A stretch of 64,000 nt of DNA from Hirsutella rhossiliensis (taxonomy: Eukaryota > Ascomycota > Sordariomycetes > Hypocreales > Ophiocordycipitaceae): assembly GCF_020360975.1 (NCBI RefSeq), contig NW_025408667.1, positions 10,230,001 through 10,294,000 on the forward strand, read 5' to 3'. Numbering within the stretch: position 1 is the stretch's first letter; each line of letters begins with the position of its first letter. The position numbers and the translations under genes are program-made. The notes beneath the pieces were generated by a model. That model did not search any database, was not told the DNA's origin, and worked only from the letters and a program-made list of their open reading frames with translations. Below, one piece after another: positions 45,912 through 58,500 of this stretch.

Positions 45912-48900
45912 TATAAGCTATTAACTAATAGATCTAATAAATATCTCCTTAAAAAGGGTACTACTTCCTTAAGGGAGTACCCCGCTACCTCTTAAGCGGA
46001 TAGGAAGTATTATAGCTATCCTAAAAGCGATTAAAAGCGCGATAGCTAACGAGAAGAATAAGGTTCTTACTATACTAAGGGAGCCGTCTACGAGACTAGC
46101 CTTAACCCTTATAACCTCTATAACGCCGGTTATAGCGGCGGTACTACTAACGCGGAAGCCGCTTCCTTAGCTAACTTAGGATAGTAAGCTTAAGTCCTTT
46201 TACTTCTTCCTTAGCTAGCTATAAACGAAGTTTATAATAGATAAGAAATAGGGCTTAAATAGCTATTATAATATAGTATAATATTCGCTCTTTTATACGC
46301 TACTAGAGCCCTAGATATAGTAGATCTTTAGATTCTAAGATAAGGGCGGCCCTAGGGGTAAACGCGACCTATGGGACTTCTTTTAATACCTTATATATAC
46401 GTTCGGCAATATATAGGAGCGGGAGAAAGCATAGGATAGGCTATAGACCCTTAAGTAAAGGGATAGGTAAACCTTTAGTAAATTCCTCCTTAACTTTAAG
46501 GAGACGCTCTTATAGGTAGCGGGAACTATAGTATAAGAAGATAGCGCGAAGCTTATATAGTTATAGAATTTAATTACGCTAGCCTTATAAGAGCTACTTA
46601 TCCTTATAATTATACCTACTAACTATAGTAAGTATATAAGCTAGTTAATAAAGGTAGTATAAGGCTATAAGTAAACGCTATATTTTTAAAAGCTATATAA
46701 GTATATACTATATAATAGTAATAAGATTACCGCCTTTTTATAAAAGGAATAGCTAACTATTAATACTAATAAAGATACCTTAATATTAGCTACTTATATA
46801 GACCGAGCTAAATATAGTAAGAAGCTATCTTTAAATATCTCTTATACTATCCTATACTCTAAGTAGTGGGCGAAGTAAGTAACGAGTAAGGAAATCGGGA
46901 AAAAGAAGGCTAATAGCTACTACTTATATTACGGCGCGTTTATATACTTTATATTAAAGTGCCCCTTCTTTTTAGCTAAGCGGCCTATAGCTATTTAAGT
47001 AGTAAAGATTAAACCGCTCCTTACCTTAAACGACGAAAAGGACTCCGCGCCCCTAGGCCTAAAGGAAAAAGAATAGCTCTAAAGTAAAGATAGGCTCTAG
47101 AGCCTTAATTACTAGTACTAGTAAAAGAAAAGGAGGAATTATCCGCTTATATAAAAAAAGAGCTTACTTTAATATAGGTTATAATTAATAACTCCTTACC
47201 TATCGCTACCTTTATAAATAAGGGCTACTAGTACTATACCGTAGTTAATAAGGCGCTTACGTAAGAGATATAAGTACTAGTAGAAAAGATCGCCTTAAGG
47301 TAAGTAAAGGGCGCTTTAAGCGTAATAGAAGGTATAGTAATTAAGGTTATTATATAGCTAGCTATAGAGGTCGACGGTTACTATAAGCTTATCGTAGCTT
47401 ATATAATCCCTTAACTAGAGTTTCCTTAAATCCTTAGGAAACCCTAGTTATTATATATAGAGTTATACTTAGTTCTATACTAAAAGAAGCTATAGTTTAA
47501 GCCTATATAACGGTAGGTCCGCTATAATAATAGTTTTATAAGTATAAGACTAAGCGTGCGGGCTTTATACTTAGCTTAAGAAGTCCTTACCTCTATCTTT
47601 ATAGGAACTATATAATAAGTAAAGCGGGAAGAAGGCTAAGTAGCGGCTAACGTAGCGGTCTATATAGTTAGCTTAGTAGATATTAATAAAGCCCTTTAAA
47701 TAAAGAAGCTAAAGTTAGCTGCTAAGCTATAGTAATAGATACTAAAGCGCTTCTATAACCTTCTACCGCTATTTAAGTCCTAGGAAGTAGATAAACTTAA
47801 CCTATATAAGCTAGAGGTAAACTATAGAATTATACTCTATACTAATAAAAAGGGGTAGGAACTACTTATACTATTTAGACCGCTATATAGTATATTATAT
47901 ATAGAGCTATTAGTATTAAAGAAGACGCTAAGGGACCTCTTAAATAAAGGTTTTATTTAAGTAAGTAGCTCTAAAGTAAGAGCGCTAGTCTTATTTATAT
48001 ATAAACTAAGGGGTAGGATATAGTTTTATTATAACTATAAGGCCTTAAACGTAATTATAAGGTTAGACCGCTACCCCTTACCTTTAATCTTAAATACGCT
48101 TTATAACTTCTTAAAGGTAAAGTAGTTTATAAAGCTAAATATAAAATAAGCGTTCTATAAGGTATAGATCTTAAAGGGTAATAAGTAAAAGATAGCGTTT
48201 TATATATACTATAGCGTATTTAAGTAGCTTATAACGCCCTTTAGCCTTTTAAGAGCGCCTACTACCTTTTAGCGTTATATTAATAATATACTTTAAGACT
48301 TCCTTAATAAGTTCTCCTTTATATATATAGATAATATCCTTATCTATATAAGCGGCTCCTATAAGGACTATATATAGAAAGTATATAAGGTCTTAGAGCG
48401 CCTTTAACTTTATAGGCTTTACCTTAACCTAGATAAGTATAAATTTAAGGTTAAAAGGGTTAAGTACTTAGGCTTTATTATCTATATAAGTATAAGTATA
48501 TAAGCGGATCCTATAAAGATCTAAGCGATCTAGGACTAAGTAGCCCTAACTACGTAGATAGGTATATAGAGCTTCCTTAGGTTCGCGAACTATTATAGGA
48601 TATTTATTAAGGGCCTCTCTTATATTATAATACCCTTAAACGAGATTACTAAGAAGAGGACCGCTTTTTATTAAGGGCCTATATAGGAAGGAGCGTTTTA
48701 TACGCTTAAGGACCTATTCTTATAAGCCTTAGTACTACTTTAATAAGACTTTAATTAGTTTACGTTAGTTAAAGTAGACTATAGTAGCTAGGTACTTAGA
48801 GGGATACTCTCTTAAGAGGTAAATAAGTAGAAGTAACTAATAGCATTCTACTCTTATAAGCTAACCGTAGTAAAGCGGAATTACGCTATTTATAATAAAG

Positions 48901-49421
48901 AGATACTAGTAATTATTAGCTACCTTAAATAATAGTAAGTAAAGCTTTAAAGCTATAAGAGCTTTAAAGTTCTTATAGATTATAGGAACCTTAAGTACTT
49001 TATAACCCGCTAGTACCTCTTAGAGCGGTAGGCCTATTAAGCGGAGTACCTCTTATACTTTAACTTTACGATTAAGTACTAGCTAAGGCGGGACTTTATA
49101 ATACTAAACGTGCTTTTTTAGCGAGATTAAGACCGGCTAATAAGAGCGGATATCGAAGCGTAAGACCTATAGCTTATCCTATAAGAAGCGCTATAGACTT
49201 ATATAAGAGCTTCCTTAATAGAGGAAGGTATAAGGCTAATAAATAAGCGCTTCCTTATACCCCTACCTTAGTCTAAGGAAGAGGGATAGACCGGCCCTAA
49301 AGCGCGCGTAGTAAGGGTATTCTAGGATAAAGCCCTTTAACGCTTATAAGATAGGATATTATCTCTTAAACGTACTTATAAAAGTATACGCCGCGCTATT
49401 AAGTCTAGTATTATAAGAAGG

Positions 49422-50917
49422 TATAAGTAATAAGCGTAGAATCGGGTAATTAATAACGTAAGCGGAAAGATCGGTCGAAGGAGTATAGGGTAGGATTTAG
49501 TCCGGAATTTATAACGAGCATATAAAGGGCTAAATAATATATTAAAAGAATAGCGTTATAAAAGATACTTACGAACTTACTTATTCTATTTACTACTCCT
49601 AGGGAAATCCTTTGTCTTTTATAGACTATTGCTCGCCTACTAGTAGACTAATTAGTTAGCTTTCTATTATATTCTATAGTGCTTAAAAAGCTCTATCTAT
49701 AGTATATCTTCCTAACTTAGTAGGTGGTCTAATTATAGCGTGATAGTTAACGTAAGACTATAGGTTCTAGTATAAGTAGTAGATTTAACTAGAATGTTCT
49801 ATGCCCTACCTATTCTCGTATCGCGGATATCTTCGGAACCGCTAGGCTAAAATAGGCAATAGGGTATCCGTTCTGCTCGTAATTAACTTATGCATTTTAT
49901 ATATATATTTTTTTTATAAGGATAGGCTTATCCTAACCCGCCTTTCCTAGAGGAAGGTATAGATATCTAGTAGAGGTCTTTGTCTTTTAAGGGTTATTCC
50001 CTTAGACTATATTATAGAGCCTCTTTTTACTAGCTTATTCTATAAAGCCTCCCTATACCTATTATTTCTTTATAATAGTAAAATAGGAATATAAGGGTAT
50101 ATTCTTATAAGTATATAATGCTTAGATCTAAAGCTAAAGCTAAAGGTATAAGTAGCTAACTATTATATCGACCTATAAGGGCACTTACGTTAGCGGGGGA
50201 GACTATAGGTACTAGGTATATATAAAAAGGTATAAGTAATAAGCGTAGGATCGGGTAATCGATAATATAAGCGAAAGGATCGGTCGAAGGAGTATAGGGT
50301 AGGATTTCGTCCGGAATTTATAACGAGTATATAAGGGGCTAAATAATATATTAAAAGAATAGCGTTATAAAAGTTACTTACGAACTTACTTATTTTCTCT
50401 ACTACTCCTAAGGAAATCCTTTATCTTTTATAGACTATTGCTCGCCTACTAGTAGACTAATTATTTAGCTTTCTAGTATATTCTATAGTACTTAGAAAGC
50501 TCTATCTATAGTATATCTTCCTAACTTAGTAGGTAGTCTAATTATAACGTAATAGTTAACGTAAGACTATAGGTTCTAGTATAAGTAGTAGATTTAACTA
50601 GAATGTTCTATGCCCTACCTATTCTCGTATCGCGGATATCTTCGGAACCGCTAGGCTAAAATAGGCAATAGGGTATCCGTTCTACTCGTAATTAACTTAT
50701 ATATAAAATGCATATTTATAATTATTAGGATAGGCTTATCTTAACCCGCTTTTCCTAAAGGAAGGTATAGATATTTAGTAGAGGTCTTTTATCTTTAAGG
50801 GTTATTCCCTTAGACTATATTATAGAGCCTCTTTTTACTAGCTTATTCTATAGAGCCTCGCTATACCTATTATTTCTTTATAATAGTAAAATAGGAATAT
50901 AAAGGTATATTCTTATA
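49422..50917. mobile_element. nested short LTR element in gypsy
   Basis: Two direct repeats of about 688 bp (49422-50109 and 50231-50917), both starting TATAAGTAATAAGCGTAG and ending GGTATATTCTTATA, bracket only 121 bp. They are highly similar, unusually so for this block. They interrupt the gypsy polyprotein between RNase H and integrase. The structure resembles a TRIM-like non-autonomous LTR element. No coding sequence fits in the interior. Confidence 0.7.
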
Positions 50918-52439
50918 GTATACTATATATTATAGAAGCTAAGGAGAAGGATAAACTGCTAGAGCTAAATAAGCGAAATAAGCTTTAAAGGAGGCTAGTC
51001 TAGCTTATATATAACTTTAATATTATAGGTTACCTAGGCTAATATAGTATAGTAGTAGGCCTTATAAGGGACTTTTACTAGCCCCTCTTATAGTACTATG
51101 TTTATTACTTCCTTTATAACTATAATATTTATAGCTATACTAAGATCTAAAAAGCATAGCTTAAAGGGCTACTTAAGTAGCTTTTAATACTTAACCGGTT
51201 CTATATATATATATAGATAGACTTTATAATAGACCTCTTACTTATAGAAAGCGGTAACCGTTATATATAAGTAATTAAAGACCGACTTAATAAGTCTATA
51301 GTATTAAAGCTAATACTATCTATAGATATAGAGTCCTATATAAAGCGCTTCTTATAGTACTAGGCCCGCTTATATAGCTAGCTAGCCTCTATTATAAGTA
51401 ATAAGGGATTAAATTAAACTAGCCGCTTTTAATAGTACTTATACTAGCTACTTTAGATTATATAGCTACTTAGTATAATATATTACTTATAAACTAATAA
51501 AAGGCTTAAGAGAGTTAACTAAGAAGTATAAGCTTACTTATAAGCTATTATAGCTTATAACTAAGTAGGCTAAGACCGGTAGCTCCTTATAGCTTAACTT
51601 ATATTAAATAGTAAACTATATACCTTTATTAAGATAGCCCCTTTCTTTATAATATATAGCTTCGAACTACCTTTATTAGTTCCCTTTACTATAAATATAG
51701 TAGTAGAGTAGTATAGTAATTTATTACTAAAGGGCCGCGCCTCTATATTTATATAAAAGCTATAAGAGACTATAGATTATTACTAATCTATAATAGCTAC
51801 CGCGGTATAAGATTAAGAGCGGTATACTAATAAGACTAGGGCTTTAATAAATAGGTTTATAGTAGGAGATAAGATATAGCTAGACCTCCGTAACTATAGG
51901 TCGGTATAGCTAAAAAAGAAGCTTAACTAGCTATATATAAAGTTTATAATATAGATAGTTATTAGCCTATAGGTTATAAAGCTTAATAGTCTTTTAATAA
52001 GGGTCTATAATAAGATTAATATAGACCTCTTTTATAAAGCCTCCTTTAACCTACTACTTAAATAAAAAGTAGCGGACGCTTAACCGCCTATAATTAAGAT
52101 AGAGAGAAAAGATAAGTTTAAGGTTAAAGAGATATAAGCTATACGCTAAAAAAAGGTTAGTAAGGGGAAACGCTAGGAGGTCCTTATTAAGTAGCGTAGG
52201 TATCTTAACTTTATATAAGAACCTATATATAAGTTTATAAGAGCTATAGCCCTTAATAAGTTTAAGGCCTTATTTAAGCGAATAAATAAAAATAATAAAC
52301 TAATAAACTACTAATAGTAGCTTAGGCTAGGACTATAAAGTAAATAAAGTAAAGTAGGTAGTTATAATAATATAAGCGTAATAATATAAGTAGAGATAAA
52401 AATAGCGTTTATTTTAAGGTAAAGCCCTTAAACTACCTA

Positions 52440-53300
52440 GACCTACTCTTTATCCTCGCCCTTATTATTATTATTATCCTTATTCTTATCGCCCTCCTTT
52501 ACCTTCTTAGCGGTAGTAGCGCTCTCTAAGGTACTTAGGCGGCCCTTTAAGCCTACGAGCTAGTTAGTAGTAGCGGCGGCTCTAAGAGTAATAAAGGTAA
52601 GGGGGAGGCAGCTAGTAGTAATAGCGGGGGTAGCGGCGGGCACGGCTAATAGGACCGCCGATAAGATAATAAAGGTAGTATCCCTAGTACTAAGGAAGTT
52701 AGTAATAGAAGTAAAAGAGCTAAAAGAGAGGAACTTATTTAAGGATAAGGCCTTAGCGCTCGAGGGTATAGAGATTACGGTAAGCGGCGGCGGCGGTAGT
52801 AAGGCGCTTCTTAGTAGCCCCTTATACCTACTTATATACGCCGGCCTTTTAAGCTAACGCTATAGCGAGTAAGATAAGAGGCGCCGCCTTATAAGCGCGG
52901 CCGGTATACGCGTACTAATAATAACTACCGCTATAATAGCGCTTAACCTAGTCGGCGTAGGAGAGCTCTTATAATATATACTATATATAAGGGGCTATAT
53001 AAGCGGCTCTAGCTTATACTTAGCGCTTATACTTTAAGAAGTTAGCGGAAAATAGCTACTATACTTACTAGGTAGCGGACTTATAGGGGTAGTAGAGGTA
53101 GAGGTAAGGGTAAAGGGGCCGGGCGTTATAAGCGGTAGTAAGGATAGTATTATTACTTAAAAGGGCGATATAAGGGCGGCTAGCGTAGTAGAGTTAAAGG
53201 CGGCGGCGGTAGGCGCGGTTATAGGGGCGTAGGTAGAAGTAGCGGTAGTAGCGGAGTCGTCGTTAGCCGCGCTTAGTATAGCGTCGATAAATAACTTTAT
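52440..53300. other. GC-richer segment before the gypsy 3' LTR
   Basis: This part of the element, downstream of integrase, is rich in GGCGG/GTAGCGG runs and less depleted of G than its surroundings. It may be an additional reading frame or an insertion. No protein motif could be read on either strand. Confidence 0.4.
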
Positions 53301-53916
53301 ATACTCCGAGAAAAACTAAGAAGGAGAGGGAGAAGTAGATATATCTATCGTAGAAGTTAGTATAGCGGACCGCGGCCTTTTACTTTATAGGATAAGAAAC
53401 TTATTAATTAGAGTTATTATTACTACTATTACTACTATTATTACTATAGCTATTCCTATAAGTACTTATTAATAGGGCAGCTTATATAGCTAGGAATAAA
53501 CTAACGCTTTAGGTAGAGCGGAACTTACTTATTACTACTACTACTACGGTTAAAAAAGGAGGAAAAGAAAAGGAAGGAAGAAAAAGGGATGCCCCTTTAT
53601 ATACCCCTTAGTAGAGGAGGCTACTTAAGGCTAAGGGGACGGGTAACTTAAGGCTTAAGTAGGTCTAGGCTAGCCGCCGGCCGCCTAAGGGCGTATATAA
53701 TAAGCCGCGCCCTTATTTATATAGCCGGCCAGCCGATAGGTATAAAGCTAGGTGCCGGCTACCTAGGTTAATAGGCGCGGGGATAATAAGGCTAGTAGGG
53801 CTAGCACGACTAATAGAAAAGGGTAAGGTAGAGCTAGTAGTATAAGGAGCCTAAGGCCTAATTATATAGAAGCCGTTAATAGGGTAGCGCCGCGCTACGC
53901 TAAAGGAAGGGTATTA

Positions 53917-54102
53917 TATAAAAGTCTTTAACTATTATAGGTTATAGGCTTAAGCAACGGCCTAAGCTATATAGTTATATATAAAGGGCTAGATCTTATA
54001 TATATATATACGGGCTAGCTATATATAGAAAAGCTTAGTATAGCTTATTAATATTATCCTATAAACGGCACCTATATATACGCCTCTACTTACTTTATAA
54101 TA
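53917..54102. repeat. gypsy 3' LTR
   Basis: It is the direct repeat of 45725-45911. It still carries CAACGGCC where the 5' copy has CTATAGCC, so the two copies were mutated separately. Confidence 0.75.
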
Positions 54103-55115
54103 CTTACCTATAGTCGGCCGTTTAAAAAGAGAAATAGCTAGCTAGTAGTTATCTTATATATACTAACGTAATATATTATATAATATCTAGTACTTAGATA
54201 ACTAAGGGAAGTTAGGGTTTTCTAGCTCTATTAGCTATTATCCGATCTTATTATAAACTAATACCCTATATACTCTTATTATCTTATTTAATAGGTAAGT
54301 ATTAAGCTATTACTAGCTAGATCGATAGATATTAAGTAAGAATACTAAGCGATCTTATAAAATATCCTTCTTATAATCTTATTCGGAATTATTATTAAGG
54401 TTTTTATAGAAAATAAACGGCTATTTAAATATACCGCCCTTATAATCTCTTTATTTATAAATAGTATAACTATTTTAAAGAGATATAAACCTATAAAAGT
54501 TAAATCGAATATAATCTATAAAATATTAAAGGATTATAATATAATTAGTAAGGTTTATCCTATTAAATTTACTATTCTAAGTAAGCTAAGTAAAATATCC
54601 TTAAATTTATTAGTATATCTTTTATTTATAATAGATATATAACTTATATACTACTTTCTTATATATATATTTATAAGCTACCGCTACTAGCTCTTAATCT
54701 AAATATTATAAACGCTTTATTTATAAAACTAATAGTTTTAAAACGTAGTAGGCTAAACGCTATTATTCTATATAATTTAATAATATTTAGAAAGATAGTA
54801 GTAAATACTAATAAGTAAGCTTATTTTATTACTATAATTAAACCGAATAATTTAAGGTATAAATATATATTACTAAAGAACTTCGATATATTTCGTTATA
54901 ATATTCTAGCTTATACTTATAGATAAACTATAATAAAACTATAGGATAAATCGTAAATATATATTAATCGTAGTATATACTTTATATCCTTATTATTTAA
55001 GCTTATTATAAGTATTAATTAACTATATATAATTAGGCTTAAGCGAATAAAAGGGTTTCCTTAGTATTAACTTCTTATTTTAACGAGTAGTAAGGTCCTT
55101 TAATATTACCTCCTA
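54103..55115. other. AT-rich, unassigned
   Basis: Extremely AT-rich RIP sequence with no recognisable motif, between the gypsy element and the next repeat. Confidence 0.5.
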
Positions 55116-55591
55116 TTCTCGCGTAAAGAGATATAAGAAGTATATAAAAATATATAGAGGTAAAATTAAAAGTAAGGGGTTAGATAGGTAAGGTAGAGAT
55201 ATTTAATTCTTATAAGGGTAGTAATTATAGTAAGGGAGTAATTATTATATTACTTTAATTATTCTTCTTTCCTCTATCTAACGCCCCTCTTTATACCTAT
55301 CTAGTATCTTAATTAATAAAGAAGATACTACTTAAAGAAGCTATTAATATCCTCTTAACTACTAAGCTTTTTACCGGTTTTCCCCCTATATTTTAGCCGT
55401 TACTAGTATATCCGTCTTATCTCTCGCTACCTCTATAGGAAGCTATTACTACTTCTACTTCCCCTCTTACCCCTACCCTCCTCTCTATACCTCCTTTTAG
55501 CTCCTTCTTTAAAACCTATTTTTTAGCTTCCTAGGTCCCTTATACTAAGGGAGATCTCTAAGAACTACGAAATTAGGCGACGCTTTACGAT
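55116..55591. repeat. dispersed repeat, right copy
   Basis: The heavily mutated partner of 787-1185, in the same orientation. It may be the LTR or 3' end of the copia element that follows. Confidence 0.7.
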
Positions 55592-58500
55592 ATACCCCCT
55601 TAACTATAGCCTGCCCTTATAGAAAGGGTAAAGCTAAATACTTAGGCCGGTAAGCGTATAGAGGAGGTCTTAGTCTATAATTATCCCTTACTTAAGAAAT
55701 CCGGGTTTTAGCCCTAGGCTCTTTTAGACCTACTTTTAGGAAAAGGGGGCCTAAGGAGGATATTAAGTCCTATAAGAAAGGGGGGCTTCTTTAAGGATAA
55801 GTCCCTAAAAAGGGGCCTTTAAGAAGAATAAGTCTTAATTAAGCTAGGGGCCCTCCTTTAAGATAAGTCCTAATTCCTCTCTTTAGATATAGACGTCTCC
55901 TTCCTCCTACGTGCTATTAGCTCCTCTTATAGACTCTTAAAGCGGGCTTCTAAGGATAGCTTCTCTTAAACGTCTTCTAGCCTAATTTACTATAAAAGGA
56001 TAGCTAGCTTCTACTTTAATAGGGGCTTCGTAAGACCGTTAGCTTTTATTAATACCGTTAGAACCTAATAGACGGAAATAAGTCCCTTTTAGACCTTTTA
56101 GCGTAACTAATACTAGTAGATATCGATATACTATAGCCGGGTTAATAGCTTACTATTTTCCTTTATAAGAATCTATATAGTCTATATATTATCGCATTCT
56201 ATAGCTAACGGGGTCGGAATTTATAGTCGTAGAGATATTAGTAGCTAGCTAAGGAAAATCGCTTCTTTTAACGCTTCTAAAAGAGCTAGTAGCTTTGCCT
56301 CCGTACTTAAAGTCGTAATAGTAGCTTACTTTAAAGCTCTCTAAGTAATAGTTCCTTTAAAAAGGGATATAATATACCCCTATAAGCTCTTTCTATCTAA
56401 GGAATTATCTATAAAGAACGAATCGCTCGAATAAAGGAAGATTTCGGCAGCTAGTTTCCTTCCCTACCCTCCTAGGTATAAACTATATAATCTCGTTAAA
56501 TAGAGATAAAGGATAGCTTAGTCTACTACTTCTTAGTGCCTAGGGCTAGGATTCTAGTTATACCTAGCTAGCTAGGAGACCGTAAAAGAGATATCCGGTT
56601 TAGTAGAAATAGCTAAAAAAAAGCAGGGAGCTTATATTCTATTAGTATAGGTATTTCTCTTACTCCCTAGCTTAAAAGGATAGATTAGGTAAAAGCTCTT
56701 CGTTTAATATAGGCGTAGAGGGAAGCTTCTTATCGAGGGAATTAAGGAGGAATTTATAAGCGACCTTATCGATATAGGCGTCCTAGGTAAGCTAGATAGT
56801 CCGTTAGGATCTATTCTAAAGGATTCGTATCCCTAGGAACTACTTTAACTCCCTTAGCTTAGTTATCTTATACCTTTATTATAAGCCTTTTATAGCCTTC
56901 CTAGTAGTTACTTCTTCCTCTTTTAGGTAGGCCTAGATAATATTATTAACGTAAAAGAAGACTATAACTTTACCTTTATATATTATATACGGTTCCTAAG
57001 GGACTTTCTTAAAGCCTAGGGCTTTAAGGGAACCTATTAAATACTATTACTAAAAAAGGGGTAATCTTCGTAGTCTATATAGAGCTGTCCTAAGCTATAG
57101 AACCTTTCCTAGTTATTAGAAGCCTAGTAGAAGGCGTATATAGCTAACTTATTCTTCCTTAAGTAGGTAGTTAATAAAGGTATTAACTATATCTATCTAA
57201 TTAAGTTCGAGGTCGAATTCTACTACTATAGCTATAAGGGTTTAAAAAGACATCCCTACTAAGGTAGTTGCCTTAGTAAGAAGATCCCCTTTTTCCTACT
57301 AGTTCCTATAGACGACTAGCTAGGCTTTATACTTTTAAAGGAAGCTATGTTTATTAGTCTTATAGATAAAGACCTACTTATAGCTAAGGACCTATTTTCC
57401 TCTTACCTTTTCCTTAAGTACCTCTTTAAAAGACCCTATCTCTTTATATAAGGCTAGGTAGTCTTTCTAGGCTTAGAAAAACTAGTCTCTAAAAGGGTGT
57501 TTTTCTAGCTGCTTTTAGTTTACTAGTAGGTCTAGGAGGTCTCTTTTATATACCTTCCTTGCTAATAGAGGCTTAAAAAGCCGGCCTACTATAAATGCTC
57601 TATAGGAACCGTCTTCTATAGGCGTTAGATAGAAGTCGGAAAAACGATCGAAATAGGGGAGAGGTTAGTCTTCTTTAGTAACTATATCGGGCCCTATACC
57701 TTCCTTTGCTTCTCGAAGTAGGGATAAAAAGGCAGCTAGGTAATCCTTCGATAGAGGTGCCTTTCCTACCCCCTTAAGGGTCGAGATAGGAAGACTAACG
57801 AAAAAAGCTACTTTTAGATCTTCTTCTTATTCTATAAGAAGAGGCGTAGGAAGGTAAGCGTATTCTAGCTCTACCGCTTTCCTATAGTCTCCTTCTTTAT
57901 CTAGATTATCTAATCTAGTAGCTTCCTCTTCGAAGTTAGCGTTATCCTTAACTACTTTAATATTAGTTTCTTCTTTTATTTCCTTATCTAGGACCTCTTC
58001 TTAAGATTATTAGGAAGGGGGGATTTAGATCTTTTAAATTAGCTAATATTATAAGAGTAAGAGGGGCTATTAATCCCTCTTTTCGTCGAAGAAGCTAAAT
58101 TCATCGAAAATTATATCCTTAGTTAAAATAACCTTCTATAAAAGAGGAATCTAGATCTAGAAGATATTAGTAGAATTATAACTAATAAGGTAACTAATAA
58201 AGGCTCTAAGATTAAGCTTTCTTTTCTTCTTACTTTTTAGCTATATATTAATAGTTATAGCGTATACCTTATAGCCGTAGGTATAAAGGTAGGCTAGCGA
58301 GGCCCTCTTCTTTATAAAGAGCTCGAAAGGGGATTTTTAGTCTATTCTATAGTTTAGTTCCCTAAGGTCCCTTAGGGTCCCTAGGGGTCCGGTTCTAAAA
58401 GTAATAGGCGGTCTTAACGACTTCCCTTTAAAGGTCATATAGAAGCCTTATAATAAGTCTTATTATATAGGCCCTTTCTATTATAGCACCCCTTAATCTT

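Larger units (their letters stand above)
45725..54102 (+). mobile_element. Ty3/gypsy LTR retrotransposon, RIP-killed
   Basis: Direct repeats of about 186 bp at 45725-45911 and 53917-54102 (both with AGTCTTTAACTATTATAGGT) are the LTRs. Plus-strand conceptual reading gives a gag region from about 46.2 kb with a ruined zinc knuckle near 46915-46985 (YYLYYGAF..). Reverse transcriptase lies at about 47980-48400 (LDRYPLPLI, RAPTTF, and YIDNILIY where YxDD is expected), RNase H at about 48780-48920 (IAFYSYKL, NYAIYNKE) and integrase from about 51140 (IDFIIDLLLIESGNRY, DRLNKS). The order RT-RNaseH-integrase is that of gypsy. Stops replace former Gln and Trp codons throughout. A second LTR element is nested at 49422-50917. 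Confidence 0.88.
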
